64,000 nucleotides of DNA from JAGPUQ01 sp049325095 (GTDB lineage: Bacteria > Pseudomonadota > Gammaproteobacteria > Pseudomonadales > Porticoccaceae), in NCBI GenBank assembly GCA_049325095.1, contig JBMOPO010000032.1, forward strand, positions 239,600 through 303,599, given 5' to 3'. The notes beneath the pieces were generated by a model that saw only the letters and a program-made list of their open reading frames with translations, did not search any database and had not been told where the DNA came from. The position numbers and the translations under genes are program-made. Positions 1 to 12,421 of this stretch are shown here, piece after piece. The stretch's first letter is position 1. Every line of letters starts with the position of its first letter.

Positions 1-3151
<3,151 letters not shown>

Positions 3152-3179
3152 GGACAATCGACCAACCCCCTGACCGCAG

Positions 3180-3198
3180 GCAGCCCGCGTGGGGCTGC
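3180..3198 (+). terminator. Hairpin after rpoC
   Basis: GCAGCCC and GGGCTGC form a perfect 7-bp stem around a 5-nt loop, 28 bases after the rpoC stop. Only two T residues follow, so a strong intrinsic terminator is unlikely. It may protect the 3' end, slow the polymerase or act with Rho. The next bases start the rpsL promoter candidate. Confidence 0.4.
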
Positions 3199-3228
3199 TT
3201 GACGGCCCTGGGGGGGGGTCTTTAGAAT
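3199..3228 (+). promoter_or_regulatory. Probable sigma-70 promoter of the str operon
   Basis: TTGACG and TAGAAT are separated by 18 bases, close to the TTGACA/TATAAT consensus at nearly ideal spacing. A start near 3235 would give a leader of about 95 nt before rpsL. The same TAGAAT -10 box is used ahead of rpsJ at 7767, which supports both calls. Confidence 0.55.
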
Positions 3229-3260
3229 CCCGCCTCCCCGCTGCAGCCCGGGTCGCAGTG

Positions 3261-3307
3261 GCCGGCAGGGTATTTCCCAGGGCCGGCGATCTCCCGAGCG
3301 CCGGCCC
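3261..3307 (+). promoter_or_regulatory. Leader of rpsL with mutually exclusive hairpins
   Basis: Three copies of the self-complementary hexamer GCCGGC lie at 3261-3266, 3282-3287 and 3300-3305. The first can pair with the second, with an inner GGG/CCC helix. The second can instead pair with the third in an 8-bp stem, GGGCCGGC with GCCGGCCC, at 3280-3287 and 3300-3307. The Shine-Dalgarno AGGAG of rpsL follows just after. The layout resembles an attenuator or a ribosomal-protein feedback site. No binding partner can be assigned from sequence. Confidence 0.35.
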
Positions 3308-3328
3308 TTGTTCAGGAGCATTGAGTTC

Positions 3329-3703
3329 ATGGCAACTGTCAACCAATTGGTTCGCAAGCCCAGAAAGCGCAAGGCCGCGAAAAGCGCGGTGCCGGCGTTG
3401 CAGGGCTGCCCCCAGCGCCGGGGGGTCTGCACCCGGGTATATACCACGACGCCCAAGAAGCCCAACTCGGCGATGCGAAAGGTCTGCCGCGTGCGACTGA
3501 CCAGCGGCTACGAAGTGACGTCCTATATCGGCGGCGAAGGCCACAACCTGCAGGAGCACAGCGTAGTGCTGATCCGCGGCGGCCGGGTTAAGGATCTCCC
3601 CGGGGTGCGCTACCACACGGTACGGGGCAGTTTGGATACGTCCGGGGTCAGCAATCGCCGGCAGCGGCGATCCAAATACGGGGCCAAGCGTCCGAAGAGC
3701 TGA
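3329..3703 (+). CDS. rpsL: 30S ribosomal protein S12
   Basis: S12 sits at the decoding centre of the small subunit. The 124 residues match the usual length and align without gaps to E. coli S12. The ATG at 3329 has CAGGAG upstream and gives the canonical MATVNQLVRK start; an earlier in-frame ATG at 3308 is ignored. PKKPNS carries lysine 43 and RGGRVKDLPG carries lysine 88, the residues changed in classic streptomycin-resistant mutants, so this allele looks wild type. The aspartate after lysine 88 is the RimO methylthiolation site in E. coli. First gene of the str operon. Confidence 0.98.
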   Translation: MATVNQLVRKPRKRKAAKSAVPALQGCPQRRGVCTRVYTTTPKKPNSAMRKVCRVRLTSGYEVTSYIGGEGHNLQEHSVVLIRGGRVKDLPGVRYHTVRGSLDTSGVSNRRQRRSKYGAKRPKS

Positions 3704-3770
3704 TCGCCCCGCGTTTTTACACCAGTAAGGCCGGGCGAAACATCCCGGGGCCACCTGAAGAGAGCAGCAC

Positions 3771-4241
3771 ATGCCCAGAAGACGCGTAGTCGCCAAGCGC
3801 GAAATCATTCCCGATCCCAAATTCGGCAGCAGCACGCTGGCCAAATTCGTCAATCACGTCATGGTCAGCGGCAAGAAGGCCGTGGCCGAGCGCATCGTCT
3901 ATGGGGCGCTCGACTTGGTCCAGGAGCGCCTCAAGCGCGACCCTGTGGAAACCTTCGAGCAGGCGCTGGACAACATCGCGCCCATGGTGGAGGTCAAATC
4001 CAGGCGGGTCGGCGGCGCGACCTATCAGGTCCCGGTGGAGGTCAGGGCTTCGCGGCGCACCGCGCTGGCGATGCGCTGGCTGGTCGACTACGCCCGCGCG
4101 CGCAGCGAGAAATCCATGGCGCAACGCCTTGCCGGAGAGATTGCCGATGCCGCCCAAGGACGTGGCAGCGCGGTCAGGAAGCGCGAGGACGTGCACCGTA
4201 TGGCGGAGGCCAACAAGGCCTTCTCGCATTACCGCTTCTGA
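3771..4241 (+). CDS. rpsG: 30S ribosomal protein S7
   Basis: S7 nucleates assembly of the 30S head and binds the 3' domain of 16S rRNA. The 156 residues equal the common length and begin MPRRRVVAKREI. The C-terminal HRMAEANKAFSHYRF is typical. GAGAGC precedes the ATG. The 67-base gap from rpsL holds a GC-rich inverted repeat around 3731-3754; in E. coli this is where S7 represses its own translation, but whether that applies here is inference. Confidence 0.98.
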   Translation: MPRRRVVAKREIIPDPKFGSSTLAKFVNHVMVSGKKAVAERIVYGALDLVQERLKRDPVETFEQALDNIAPMVEVKSRRVGGATYQVPVEVRASRRTALAMRWLVDYARARSEKSMAQRLAGEIADAAQGRGSAVRKREDVHRMAEANKAFSHYRF

Positions 4242-4256
4242 TTCGACATGGCGCGT

Positions 4257-4309
4257 CGCTCCGCGGGGGAGCGGCGTTCATCGAGAGGCCGCCGCAGGGC
4301 TGCCTCTCG
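4257..4309 (+). promoter_or_regulatory. Two consecutive hairpins between rpsG and fusA
   Basis: CGCTCC/GGAGCG (4257-4273) and CGAGAGGC/GCCTCTCG (4282-4309) are perfect inverted repeats. The second is followed closely by GGTTTTC, so it could act as a weak terminator that lowers fusA and tuf relative to rpsG, or as a processing site. The gap of 103 bases is long for this operon. Confidence 0.35.
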
Positions 4310-4344
4310 CGGTTTTCGGAATACCAAATCTGGGGAAGCTGACA

Positions 4345-6444
4345 GTGGCACGTAAGACACCAATAGCGAGATACCGCAATATCGGCATCGTCGCCCACGT
4401 GGATGCTGGCAAGACCACCACGACCGAGCGTGTACTGTTCTACACCGGCCTTTCTCACAAGATGGGAGAGGTTCATGACGGCGCCGCCACCATGGACTGG
4501 ATGGAGCAGGAGCAAGAACGGGGCATCACCATCACCTCTGCCGCCACCACCTGCTTCTGGCGGGGGATGCAGCAGCAGTTCGACGAGCACCGCATCAATA
4601 TCATTGATACACCAGGCCACGTCGATTTCACCATCGAGGTCGAGCGCTCCCTTCGCGTCCTCGACGGCGCCGTGGTGGTGTTGTGCGGCGCCTCCGGCGT
4701 GCAGCCCCAGACCGAAACCGTCTGGCGCCAAGCCAACAAGTACGGCGTGCCCCGCTTGGTGTTCGTCAACAAGATGGACCGCGCCGGCGCCGACTTCCTG
4801 CGTGTGGTAAAGCACTTGCGGGAGCGGTTGGGGGCAAATCCGGTGCCGGTACAGATGGCCATTGGCGCCGAGGAAACCTTTCGCGGCGTGGTCGATTTGG
4901 TCAAGCAGAAAGCGATTCTCTGGAACGACGCCGACCAGGGGATGACGTTCGAGTACGCCGAAATCCCCGCCGAGCTGCGGGAGCAGTGTCACAGCCTGCG
5001 CGAACAGCTGATCGAGGCGGCTGCCGAAGCCAACGAGGAGTTGATGGAAAAGTACCTCGAAGGCGGAGAGCTGACCGAACAGGAGATCAAAAAAGGCATT
5101 CGTCAGCGGACCTTGTCCAGCGAGATTGTGCCGGTGTTCTGTGGCTCGGCATTCAAGAACAAGGGTGTCCAGGCGGTTCTCGATGGCGTCGTGGAGTACC
5201 TGCCCTCGCCGACCGAGGTCAAGGCAATCGAGGGTACGCTCGAGGATGGGGTGACCGTGGCAAGGCGGGAAGCGGACGACAGCGCGCCGTTTGCCGCACT
5301 GGCGTTCAAGATCGCAACCGACCCCTTTGTCGGTGCGCTGACCTTCATTCGCGTGTACTCCGGGGTGCTGAACTCGGGGGATGCGGTATACAACCCGGTC
5401 AAGGGCAAGAAGGAGCGCATCGGACGCATGGTGCAGATGCACGCCAACCAGCGCGATGAGATCAAGGAGGTGCGCGCTGGCGACATCGCTGCGGCGATCG
5501 GGCTGAAGGATGTCACCACCGGAGAGACTCTGTGCGACCTGAACGCGGTCATCACGCTGGAGCGCATGGATTTTCCCGATCCGGTGATTTCCGTGGCGGT
5601 GGAGCCCAAGTCCAAGGCGGATCAGGAAAAAATGGGCGTCGCCCTCGGCAAGCTCGCCCAGGAAGACCCCTCGTTCCGGGTGAAAACCGACGAGGAGACC
5701 GGACAGACCATCATTTCGGGGATGGGCGAACTCCACCTCGATATCATTGTCGATCGCATGCGGCGGGAGTTCGGCGTCGAAGCCAATATCGGCAAGCCCC
5801 AGGTGGCCTATCGCGAGGCGATTCGCAATACCTGTGAAATCGAGGGCAAGTTCGTGCGGCAGAGCGGTGGGCGAGGCCAGTATGGCCATGTCTGGGTACG
5901 CTTCGAGCCGCGTGAGGCGGGCCAGGAGGGTCTGGAGTTCATCAACGGCATCGTTGGCGGCGTGGTGCCGAAGGAATATGTGCCGGCGGTCGAGAAAGGC
6001 ATCGCCGAGCAGATGCAGAACGGCGTGCTCGCCGGTTATCCCCTGCTCGGGCTCAAGGCCACGCTCTTCGACGGCTCCTACCACGATGTCGATTCCAGCG
6101 AAATGGCCTTCAAGATCGCCGCCTCCATGGCGACCAAGGAGTTGTCGAAAAGAGGTGGTGCGGTGTTGCTGGAGCCGATCATGAGTGTCGAGGTGGTCAC
6201 CCCTGAGGAAAACATGGGTGACGTGGTCGGCGATCTGAACCGGCGGCGTGGTCTCATCCAGGGCATGGACGAGAGCCCGTCGGGGAAGGTCATCCGCGCC
6301 GAAGTGCCGCTGGCGGAAATGTTCGGTTATGCGACCGCGCTGCGTTCCGCCACCCAGGGCCGCGCCACCTTCACCATGGAGTTTCTCAAATACGCGGAAG
6401 CGCCCAACAATATCGCGGAGGAAGTCATCGCCAAGCGCGCCTGA
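4345..6444 (+). CDS. fusA: Elongation factor G
   Basis: EF-G is the GTPase that drives ribosomal translocation and, with RRF, recycling. The protein has 699 residues against 704 in E. coli. All G motifs are present: AHVDAGKTTTTE near residues 17-28, RGITITSAAT, DTPGHVDF, NKMD and CGSAF, followed by domains II to V. The start is GTG at 4345 with GGGGA seven or eight bases upstream, giving ARKTPIARYRNIGI after the first residue. A longer open frame upstream runs antiparallel to nothing known and is ignored. Codon use is the C-ending, highly expressed type, in contrast to tuf downstream. Confidence 0.98.
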   Translation: MARKTPIARYRNIGIVAHVDAGKTTTTERVLFYTGLSHKMGEVHDGAATMDWMEQEQERGITITSAATTCFWRGMQQQFDEHRINIIDTPGHVDFTIEVERSLRVLDGAVVVLCGASGVQPQTETVWRQANKYGVPRLVFVNKMDRAGADFLRVVKHLRERLGANPVPVQMAIGAEETFRGVVDLVKQKAILWNDADQGMTFEYAEIPAELREQCHSLREQLIEAAAEANEELMEKYLEGGELTEQEIKKGIRQRTLSSEIVPVFCGSAFKNKGVQAVLDGVVEYLPSPTEVKAIEGTLEDGVTVARREADDSAPFAALAFKIATDPFVGALTFIRVYSGVLNSGDAVYNPVKGKKERIGRMVQMHANQRDEIKEVRAGDIAAAIGLKDVTTGETLCDLNAVITLERMDFPDPVISVAVEPKSKADQEKMGVALGKLAQEDPSFRVKTDEETGQTIISGMGELHLDIIVDRMRREFGVEANIGKPQVAYREAIRNTCEIEGKFVRQSGGRGQYGHVWVRFEPREAGQEGLEFINGIVGGVVPKEYVPAVEKGIAEQMQNGVLAGYPLLGLKATLFDGSYHDVDSSEMAFKIAASMATKELSKRGGAVLLEPIMSVEVVTPEENMGDVVGDLNRRRGLIQGMDESPSGKVIRAEVPLAEMFGYATALRSATQGRATFTMEFLKYAEAPNNIAEEVIAKRA

Positions 6445-6489
6445 CACCGCCCGTTCTCAACCTGACATCTTTGACAGAGGAGCCTCTTC

Positions 6490-7683
<1,194 letters not shown>

Positions 7684-7689
7684 TCGGTG

Positions 7690-7720
7690 GTCCGGGCATC
7701 GGCGCCACCGGTGCCCGGAC
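7690..7720 (+). terminator. Hairpin after tuf
   Basis: GTCCGGGCA and TGCCCGGAC make a perfect 9-bp stem around a 13-nt loop, starting six bases after the tuf stop. No T-run follows, so it is either a Rho-assisted end or a 3'-stabilising structure for the very abundant tuf message. The S10 promoter begins 24 bases later. Confidence 0.45.
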
Positions 7721-7743
7721 AATGTGCTGCACCGGGATTTCGG

Positions 7744-7772
7744 TTGACAGTTGCCCGTCTCGCACATAGAAT
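7744..7772 (+). promoter_or_regulatory. Promoter of the S10 operon
   Basis: A perfect TTGACA is followed after 17 bases by TAGAAT, five of six matches to the -10 consensus. A start near 7779 leaves a leader of only about 53 nt before rpsJ. The E. coli S10 leader, where L4 regulates, is about 170 nt, so the E. coli mechanism in its known form does not fit here. Confidence 0.75.
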
Positions 7773-7832
7773 GCCGCCTCTTTTTCGCTGGATTCCGGCA
7801 AGATTGACCGGACCAGGTCGGAGTGACAGTTC

Positions 7833-8144
7833 ATGCAGGGCCAACGGATAAGGATTCGCCTCAAGGCGTTCGATCACCGCCTGATCGACGCTTCGACCCG
7901 GGAGATCGTGGAAACCGTGAAGCGTACCGGGGCGCAGATTCGTGGGCCGATCCCGCTGCCCACCCGGAATGAGCGTTTTACCGTGCTGATCTCCCCCCAT
8001 GTCAACAAGGATGCGCGGGACCAGTACGAGATCAGGACCCACAAGCGGTTGCTCGATATCGTCGAGCCCAGCGAAAAAACGGTTGATGCGCTGATGAAGC
8101 TGGATTTGGCAGCGGGAGTAGAGGTTCAGATCAGCCTGGGATAA
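7833..8144 (+). CDS. rpsJ: 30S ribosomal protein S10 (NusE)
   Basis: S10 is part of the 30S head and, as NusE, joins the NusB/NusG antitermination complex. The 103 residues equal the E. coli length, with RIRIRLKAFDHRLID at the start and a typical C-terminus. ATG at 7833 is preceded by CGGAG. This is the first gene of the S10 operon, with a strong promoter close upstream. It is separated from rplC by 97 bases. Confidence 0.98.
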   Translation: MQGQRIRIRLKAFDHRLIDASTREIVETVKRTGAQIRGPIPLPTRNERFTVLISPHVNKDARDQYEIRTHKRLLDIVEPSEKTVDALMKLDLAAGVEVQISLG

Positions 8145-8241
8145 CCGCAAAGCCTGGCTGGCCGGAAATGGCCGGCGTGTGACGCTCTGCAATGGGCGGC
8201 CATAGCGGGTGACAGCCCCATACACGAGAGGTTGCAACGAA

Positions 8242-8892
8242 ATGAGCATCGGAGTCGTCGGCCGCAAGTGCGGCATGACGCGAGTCTTCGCAGACAATGG
8301 CGCCTCGATCCCGGTCACGGTGATCGCAGTCGAGCCCAATCGCATCACCCAAATCAAAACCGACGAAACCGACGGCTATTGCGCGGTGCAGGTTACCTGT
8401 GGCGCGGCCAAGCCAAGCCGGGTCTCCAGGCCGCGGGCCGGCCACTTCGCCAAAGCCGGTACCGATGCGGGCCGCGGGCTCTGGGAGTTTCGGGTGTCCT
8501 CCGGTGTCGAACTCGACGGGCTGGCGCCGGGTGGCGTCGTCACCGTGGATCGCTTTCAGGCCGGCCAGCTGGTCGATGTCAGCGGGGTGTCCAAGGGCAA
8601 GGGGTTTGCGGGGGTCATCAAGCGCTGGAACTTCAGTGCACAGGATGCAACCCACGGCAACTCCCTGTCCCATCGCGCGCCGGGTTCCATCGGGCAAAAC
8701 CAGAGCCCAGGCCGGGTGTTCAAAGGCAAAAAGATGGCCGGCCACATGGGGGCGGAGCGGGTTACCGTCCAAAGCCTCGAGGTGGTGCGTGTCGATACGG
8801 AGCGCAACCTGCTGCTCGTCAAGGGTGCCGTGCCCGGCGCCGCCGGCGCCGATTTGATCGTGCGCTCCGGGCGCAAGGTCCGAGGAGCCTGA
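8242..8892 (+). CDS. rplC: 50S ribosomal protein L3
   Basis: L3 is one of the two assembly initiators of the 50S subunit and reaches toward the peptidyl transferase centre. The protein has 216 residues (E. coli 209). HGNSLSHRAPGSIGQNQ contains the glutamine methylated by PrmB in E. coli. ATG at 8242 gives MSIGVVGRKCGMTRVF; an upstream in-frame ATG at 8209 would add 11 atypical residues. Two bases separate it from rplD. Confidence 0.98.
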   Translation: MSIGVVGRKCGMTRVFADNGASIPVTVIAVEPNRITQIKTDETDGYCAVQVTCGAAKPSRVSRPRAGHFAKAGTDAGRGLWEFRVSSGVELDGLAPGGVVTVDRFQAGQLVDVSGVSKGKGFAGVIKRWNFSAQDATHGNSLSHRAPGSIGQNQSPGRVFKGKKMAGHMGAERVTVQSLEVVRVDTERNLLLVKGAVPGAAGADLIVRSGRKVRGA

Positions 8893-8894
8893 TC

Positions 8895-9512
8895 ATGGAG
8901 TTGACCATCGCCAGCCCCTCCGGGAGCAACGCTACGCTGACGGTCTCCGATGCGGCGTTCGGACGGGAGTTCAATGAGGATCTGGTCCACCAAGCCGTCA
9001 CCGCCTATCTCGCGGGGGCCCGCCAGGGGACCAAGGCGCAGAAGAGCCGCGCGGACGTTTCCGGCGGCGGCCGCAAGCCCTGGCGCCAGAAGGGTACCGG
9101 CAGGGCGCGTGCCGGGACCACTCGCAGCCCCCTGTGGCGCTCCGGTGGCGTCACCTTCGCTGCACGCCCGCGCGATCATGGTCAAAAGCTCAACCGCAAG
9201 ATGTACCGGGCGGCGCTCTCGTCCATTCTTTCGGAGCTGGCCCGCCAGGATCGCCTGGTGGTGGTCGAGGAGTTTGTGGTGTCCGAGCCCAAGACCAGGG
9301 AACTTTGCGGCAAGCTGAGAGCGCTCGGCTTGCAACAGGATGTGCTGATCATTACGGAGGAAGTCACCGAGAATCTGTGGCTCTCCGCGCGCAACCTGCA
9401 CAGCGTCGATGTGAGCGATGTCGCTGCCGCCGATCCGGTGAGTCTGATCGGTCATGAGAAAGTGCTCATGACTGCGGCGGCCGTCAAGAAATTCGAGGAG
9501 GTGCTGGCGTGA
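8895..9512 (+). CDS. rplD: 50S ribosomal protein L4
   Basis: L4 lines the peptide exit tunnel and in E. coli also represses the S10 operon. The 205 residues include the tunnel-loop region GGGRKPWRQKGTGRARAG with the usual run of basic and glycine residues, where macrolide-resistance changes occur in other bacteria. AGGAG at the end of rplC serves as ribosome binding site. Its stop overlaps the rplW start in GTGA. Confidence 0.98.
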   Translation: MELTIASPSGSNATLTVSDAAFGREFNEDLVHQAVTAYLAGARQGTKAQKSRADVSGGGRKPWRQKGTGRARAGTTRSPLWRSGGVTFAARPRDHGQKLNRKMYRAALSSILSELARQDRLVVVEEFVVSEPKTRELCGKLRALGLQQDVLIITEEVTENLWLSARNLHSVDVSDVAAADPVSLIGHEKVLMTAAAVKKFEEVLA

Positions 9513-9805
9513 ACCCGGAGCGCGTATTTCAGATCCTTGCCTCCCCGCACTTTTCCGAGAAGGCCGCCCGTGTTGCGGAAGCCGAACGACAGGTCGTGTT
9601 GCGCGTGGCCCGGGATGCGACCAAGCCCGAGATCAAGGCTGCGGTGGAGGAGTTGTTCAAGGTTCGTGTCGAACAGGTTCGGGTGTTGAATGTCAAGGGC
9701 AAGCAGCGGCGTACCCGCCACGGCATGGGGCGGCGTTCCGACTGGAAGAAGGCCTATGTGCGCCTGGCCGAAGGCCATGACATCGACTTCACCGCGATCG
9801 ACTAG
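9509..9805 (+). CDS. rplW: 50S ribosomal protein L23
   Basis: L23 stands at the tunnel exit and docks trigger factor and SRP. The protein has 98 residues (E. coli 100), starting at a GTG that overlaps the rplD stop by four bases, so translation is probably coupled. GAGGAGGTG just upstream is a strong Shine-Dalgarno sequence. The lysine-arginine-rich loop KGKQRRTRHGMGRR is the tunnel-lining extension. Confidence 0.97.
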   Translation: MNPERVFQILASPHFSEKAARVAEAERQVVLRVARDATKPEIKAAVEELFKVRVEQVRVLNVKGKQRRTRHGMGRRSDWKKAYVRLAEGHDIDFTAID

Positions 9806-9814
9806 GGGTAGCCC

Positions 9815-10639
9815 ATGGCAGTGATCAAAAGAAAGCCGACCTCCGCGGGCAGGCGATTCGTGGTCAGCGTGACCTCTCCCGAGCTCCACAAGGGGCCGCC
9901 CCATGCGCCGCTCGTCGAGCGCAAGGTATCCAGGGCGGGGCGCAACAACAGCGGGAGCATCACCGTTCGCCACCGGGGCGGCGGCCACAAGCAGCATTAT
10001 CGGATCGTCGATTTCCGTCGCGACAAAGATGGCATTCCGGCGGTGGTCGAACGGCTGGAGTACGATCCGAACCGTACTGCCCACATCGCCTTGGTGTGTT
10101 ATCGCGATGGCGAGCGCCGTTACATCGTGGCTCCCAAGGGGCTTTCGGCGGGGGACGAGGTGCAGTCCGGTGCCCATGCGCCGATCAAGGTAGGCAACTG
10201 TCTGCCATTGCGCAATATCCCGGTGGGCAGCGTCGTCTTCTGCGTGGAAATGAAGCCTGGAAAAGGTGCCCAACTGGCGCGCAGCGCCGGGGCATCGGTG
10301 CAGTTGGTCGCCCGCGAGGGTCGCTATGCGACGCTCCGCCTGCGCAGCGGAGAAATGCGCAAGGTCCTGTCGGACTGCCGCGCGACCCTGGGCGAGGCCT
10401 CCAACAGCGACCATAATCTGCGCGCGCTCGGCAAGGCTGGCGCCAAGCGGTGGCGGGGCATTAGGCCCACGGTGCGCGGCGTGGCGATGAACCCGGTCGA
10501 TCATCCCCACGGCGGCGGAGAGGGCAAGACCTCGGGGGGGCGGCACCCAGTGACGCCTTGGGGTGTGCCTACCAAGGGTTACCGGACGCGCAAGAACAAA
10601 CGTACCGGCAAGTTGATCGTACGGCGTCGCAGCCGTTGA
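9815..10639 (+). CDS. rplB: 50S ribosomal protein L2
   Basis: L2 is needed for subunit association and peptidyl transferase assembly. The 274 residues (E. coli 273) carry the conserved C-terminal block MNPVDHPHGGGEGK, which includes the histidine implicated in activity. ATG at 9815 has GGGGTA upstream. Nine bases separate it from rplW, and rpsS follows. Confidence 0.98.
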   Translation: MAVIKRKPTSAGRRFVVSVTSPELHKGPPHAPLVERKVSRAGRNNSGSITVRHRGGGHKQHYRIVDFRRDKDGIPAVVERLEYDPNRTAHIALVCYRDGERRYIVAPKGLSAGDEVQSGAHAPIKVGNCLPLRNIPVGSVVFCVEMKPGKGAQLARSAGASVQLVAREGRYATLRLRSGEMRKVLSDCRATLGEASNSDHNLRALGKAGAKRWRGIRPTVRGVAMNPVDHPHGGGEGKTSGGRHPVTPWGVPTKGYRTRKNKRTGKLIVRRRSR

Positions 10640-10669
10640 TGCCGCAACCCCGGAGCTGAGGAAGACATC

Positions 10670-10945
10670 GTGCCACGTTCGCTGAAAAAGGGTCCGTTCA
10701 TTGATCTCCACCTGTTGGAGAAGGTGCGCATCGCCGCGGAGCACAATGACCGGCGGCCCATCAAGACCTGGTCGCGCCGCTCCATGATCGCGCCCCAGAT
10801 GGTCGGTCTCACGATCGCCGTACACAACGGCCGGCAGCATGTTCCGGTACTCATCAGCGAGGAGATGGTTGGCCACAAGCTCGGCGAGTTCGCTGCGACG
10901 CGAACCTTTCGTGGTCACATCGCTGACAAGAAAGCGAAACGTTGA
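10670..10945 (+). CDS. rpsS: 30S ribosomal protein S19
   Basis: S19 belongs to the 30S head and contacts the A-site tRNA and the B1 bridge. The 91 residues (E. coli 92) begin MPRSLKKGPFIDLHLL and include the basic C-terminus. The start is GTG at 10670 with GAGGAAGA upstream. It lies between rplB and rplV, as in all bacterial S10 operons. Confidence 0.98.
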   Translation: MPRSLKKGPFIDLHLLEKVRIAAEHNDRRPIKTWSRRSMIAPQMVGLTIAVHNGRQHVPVLISEEMVGHKLGEFAATRTFRGHIADKKAKR

Positions 10946-10967
10946 TTGGTTAATTGGAGACTCTCGG

Positions 10968-11300
10968 ATGGAAGTGGCAGCTAGGCTGAGAGGCGCGCGG
11001 CTTTCCGCACAGAAGGCGCGGCTGGTGGCCGATCAGGTGCGCGGCAAGAAGGTTGAGCAGGCGCTGGATTTGCTGTCGTTTAGCAACAAGAAAGGCGCTG
11101 CGGTGATCAGGAAATTGCTGGAGTCAGCGATCGCCAACGCAGAGCACAACGAGGGCGCCGACGTGGACGAGTTGAAGGTGGCGACCATTTTTGTCGATGA
11201 GGGGGCAACCCTGAAACGGGTGATGCCGCGCGCGAAAGGGCGTTCCGACAGGATTTCCAAGCGCACCTGCCACATCACGATCAAAGTGGCGGACGCTTAA
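10968..11300 (+). CDS. rplV: 50S ribosomal protein L22
   Basis: L22 spans the large subunit; its beta hairpin narrows the exit tunnel. The 110 residues match E. coli. The hairpin region TLKRVMPRAKGRSDRI is intact. ATG at 10968 follows GGAGA. An open frame in the same register runs in from rpsS, but the conserved start MEVAARLRGARLS fixes the gene start here. Confidence 0.98.
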   Translation: MEVAARLRGARLSAQKARLVADQVRGKKVEQALDLLSFSNKKGAAVIRKLLESAIANAEHNEGADVDELKVATIFVDEGATLKRVMPRAKGRSDRISKRTCHITIKVADA

Positions 11301-11312
11301 GCGAGGGCGGAG

Positions 11313-11972
11313 ATGGGTCAGAAGGTACATCCAACCGGGATTCGGCTGGGGATCGTCAAACGGCATACCTCGATTTGGTATGCGGACAAGGCCGGCTACG
11401 CGCAAAAGCTCAACGCCGATCTGCGGGTCAGAAAGCTGATTCAGGATCAGCTGGCCCATGCGTCGGTGAGCCGGATCGAGATCGAGCGGCCGTCCGCGTC
11501 GGCGAGAATCACCATTCATACCGCCAGGCCCGGCATCGTCATCGGAAAGAAGGGCGAGGACGTCGATCGACTGCGCGCGCAGATCGCCGGCGAGTTGGGT
11601 GTGCCTGTGCACATCAATATCGAGGAGGTGCGCAAGCCCGATCTGGATGCTGCGCTGGTGGCGCAAAGCGTGGCGCAGCAGCTGCAGCGTCGGGTGATGT
11701 TCAGGCGCGCCATGCGGCGAGCGGTGCAGAATGCCATGCGGCAGGGCGCCCAAGGCGTCAAGATCCAGGTGAGTGGACGCCTGGGCGGCGCCGAGATAGC
11801 CCGCAGGGAATGGTATAGAGAGGGCCGGGTGCCCCTGCACACCTTTCGTGCCGATGTCGATTATGCGACCGCCGAGGCCGCCACTACTTACGGAATCATT
11901 GGCGTGAAGGTGTGGATTTTCAAAGGCGAAGTGCTGGGCGGCGAAGCTGCCGATGCGCCGGCCAGAAAGTAA
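11313..11972 (+). CDS. rpsC: 30S ribosomal protein S3
   Basis: S3 forms part of the mRNA entry channel and its helicase activity. The 219 residues (E. coli 233) start MGQKVHPTGIRLGIV and contain the KH domain signature GKKGEDVDRLRA. The C-terminal domain with SGRLGGAEIARREW is present. The tail is shorter than in E. coli. GGCGGAG precedes the ATG. Confidence 0.98.
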   Translation: MGQKVHPTGIRLGIVKRHTSIWYADKAGYAQKLNADLRVRKLIQDQLAHASVSRIEIERPSASARITIHTARPGIVIGKKGEDVDRLRAQIAGELGVPVHINIEEVRKPDLDAALVAQSVAQQLQRRVMFRRAMRRAVQNAMRQGAQGVKIQVSGRLGGAEIARREWYREGRVPLHTFRADVDYATAEAATTYGIIGVKVWIFKGEVLGGEAADAPARK

Positions 11973-12007
11973 AAGCAATTGAACCGTGATTTGGTGGAAC
12001 CGCCGGC

Positions 12008-12421
12008 ATGCTGCAACCGAAGCGCACGAAATTCCGAAAGCAACACAAGGGCCGCAACCGCGGGCTGGCCGAGCGGGGCAACAAGGTCAGCTTCGGCGAG
12101 TTTGGACTCAAGGCGACCGGCCGGGGCAGGCTCACCGCGCGGCAGATTGAGGCCGCCCGGCGGGTGATCACCCGCCGCATCAAACGCGGCGGCAAGGTTT
12201 GGATTCGGGTTTTCCCGGACAAGCCGATCTCCCAGAAGCCGCTGGAAGTGCGGATGGGCAAGGGGAAGGGGAATGTCGAGTACTGGGTGGCCCAAATTCA
12301 GCCGGGGCGGATGCTGTACGAAATGGAAGGGGTGCCGGAGGAAGTGGCGCGCGAGGCGTTTACCCTCGCCGCAGCCAAGCTGCCCATGACCACCACCTTC
12401 GTCAAGCGCACGGTGATGTGA
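12008..12421 (+). CDS. rplP: 50S ribosomal protein L16
   Basis: L16 helps place tRNA in the A and P sites. The 137 residues (E. coli 136) begin MLQPKRTKFRKQHKGRNRG. The motif VRMGKGKGNVEYW holds the arginine (residue 82 here) that the RoxA/YcfD oxygenase hydroxylates in E. coli. The stop TGA overlaps the rpmC start by one base. The 35-base gap after rpsC is slightly longer than average for this operon. Confidence 0.98.
   Translation: MLQPKRTKFRKQHKGRNRGLAERGNKVSFGEFGLKATGRGRLTARQIEAARRVITRRIKRGGKVWIRVFPDKPISQKPLEVRMGKGKGNVEYWVAQIQPGRMLYEMEGVPEEVAREAFTLAAAKLPMTTTFVKRTVM

Noticed and set aside
4174..6447. A 757-residue minus-strand open frame opposite fusA
   Set aside because: Antisense shadow of fusA with no recognisable motif.
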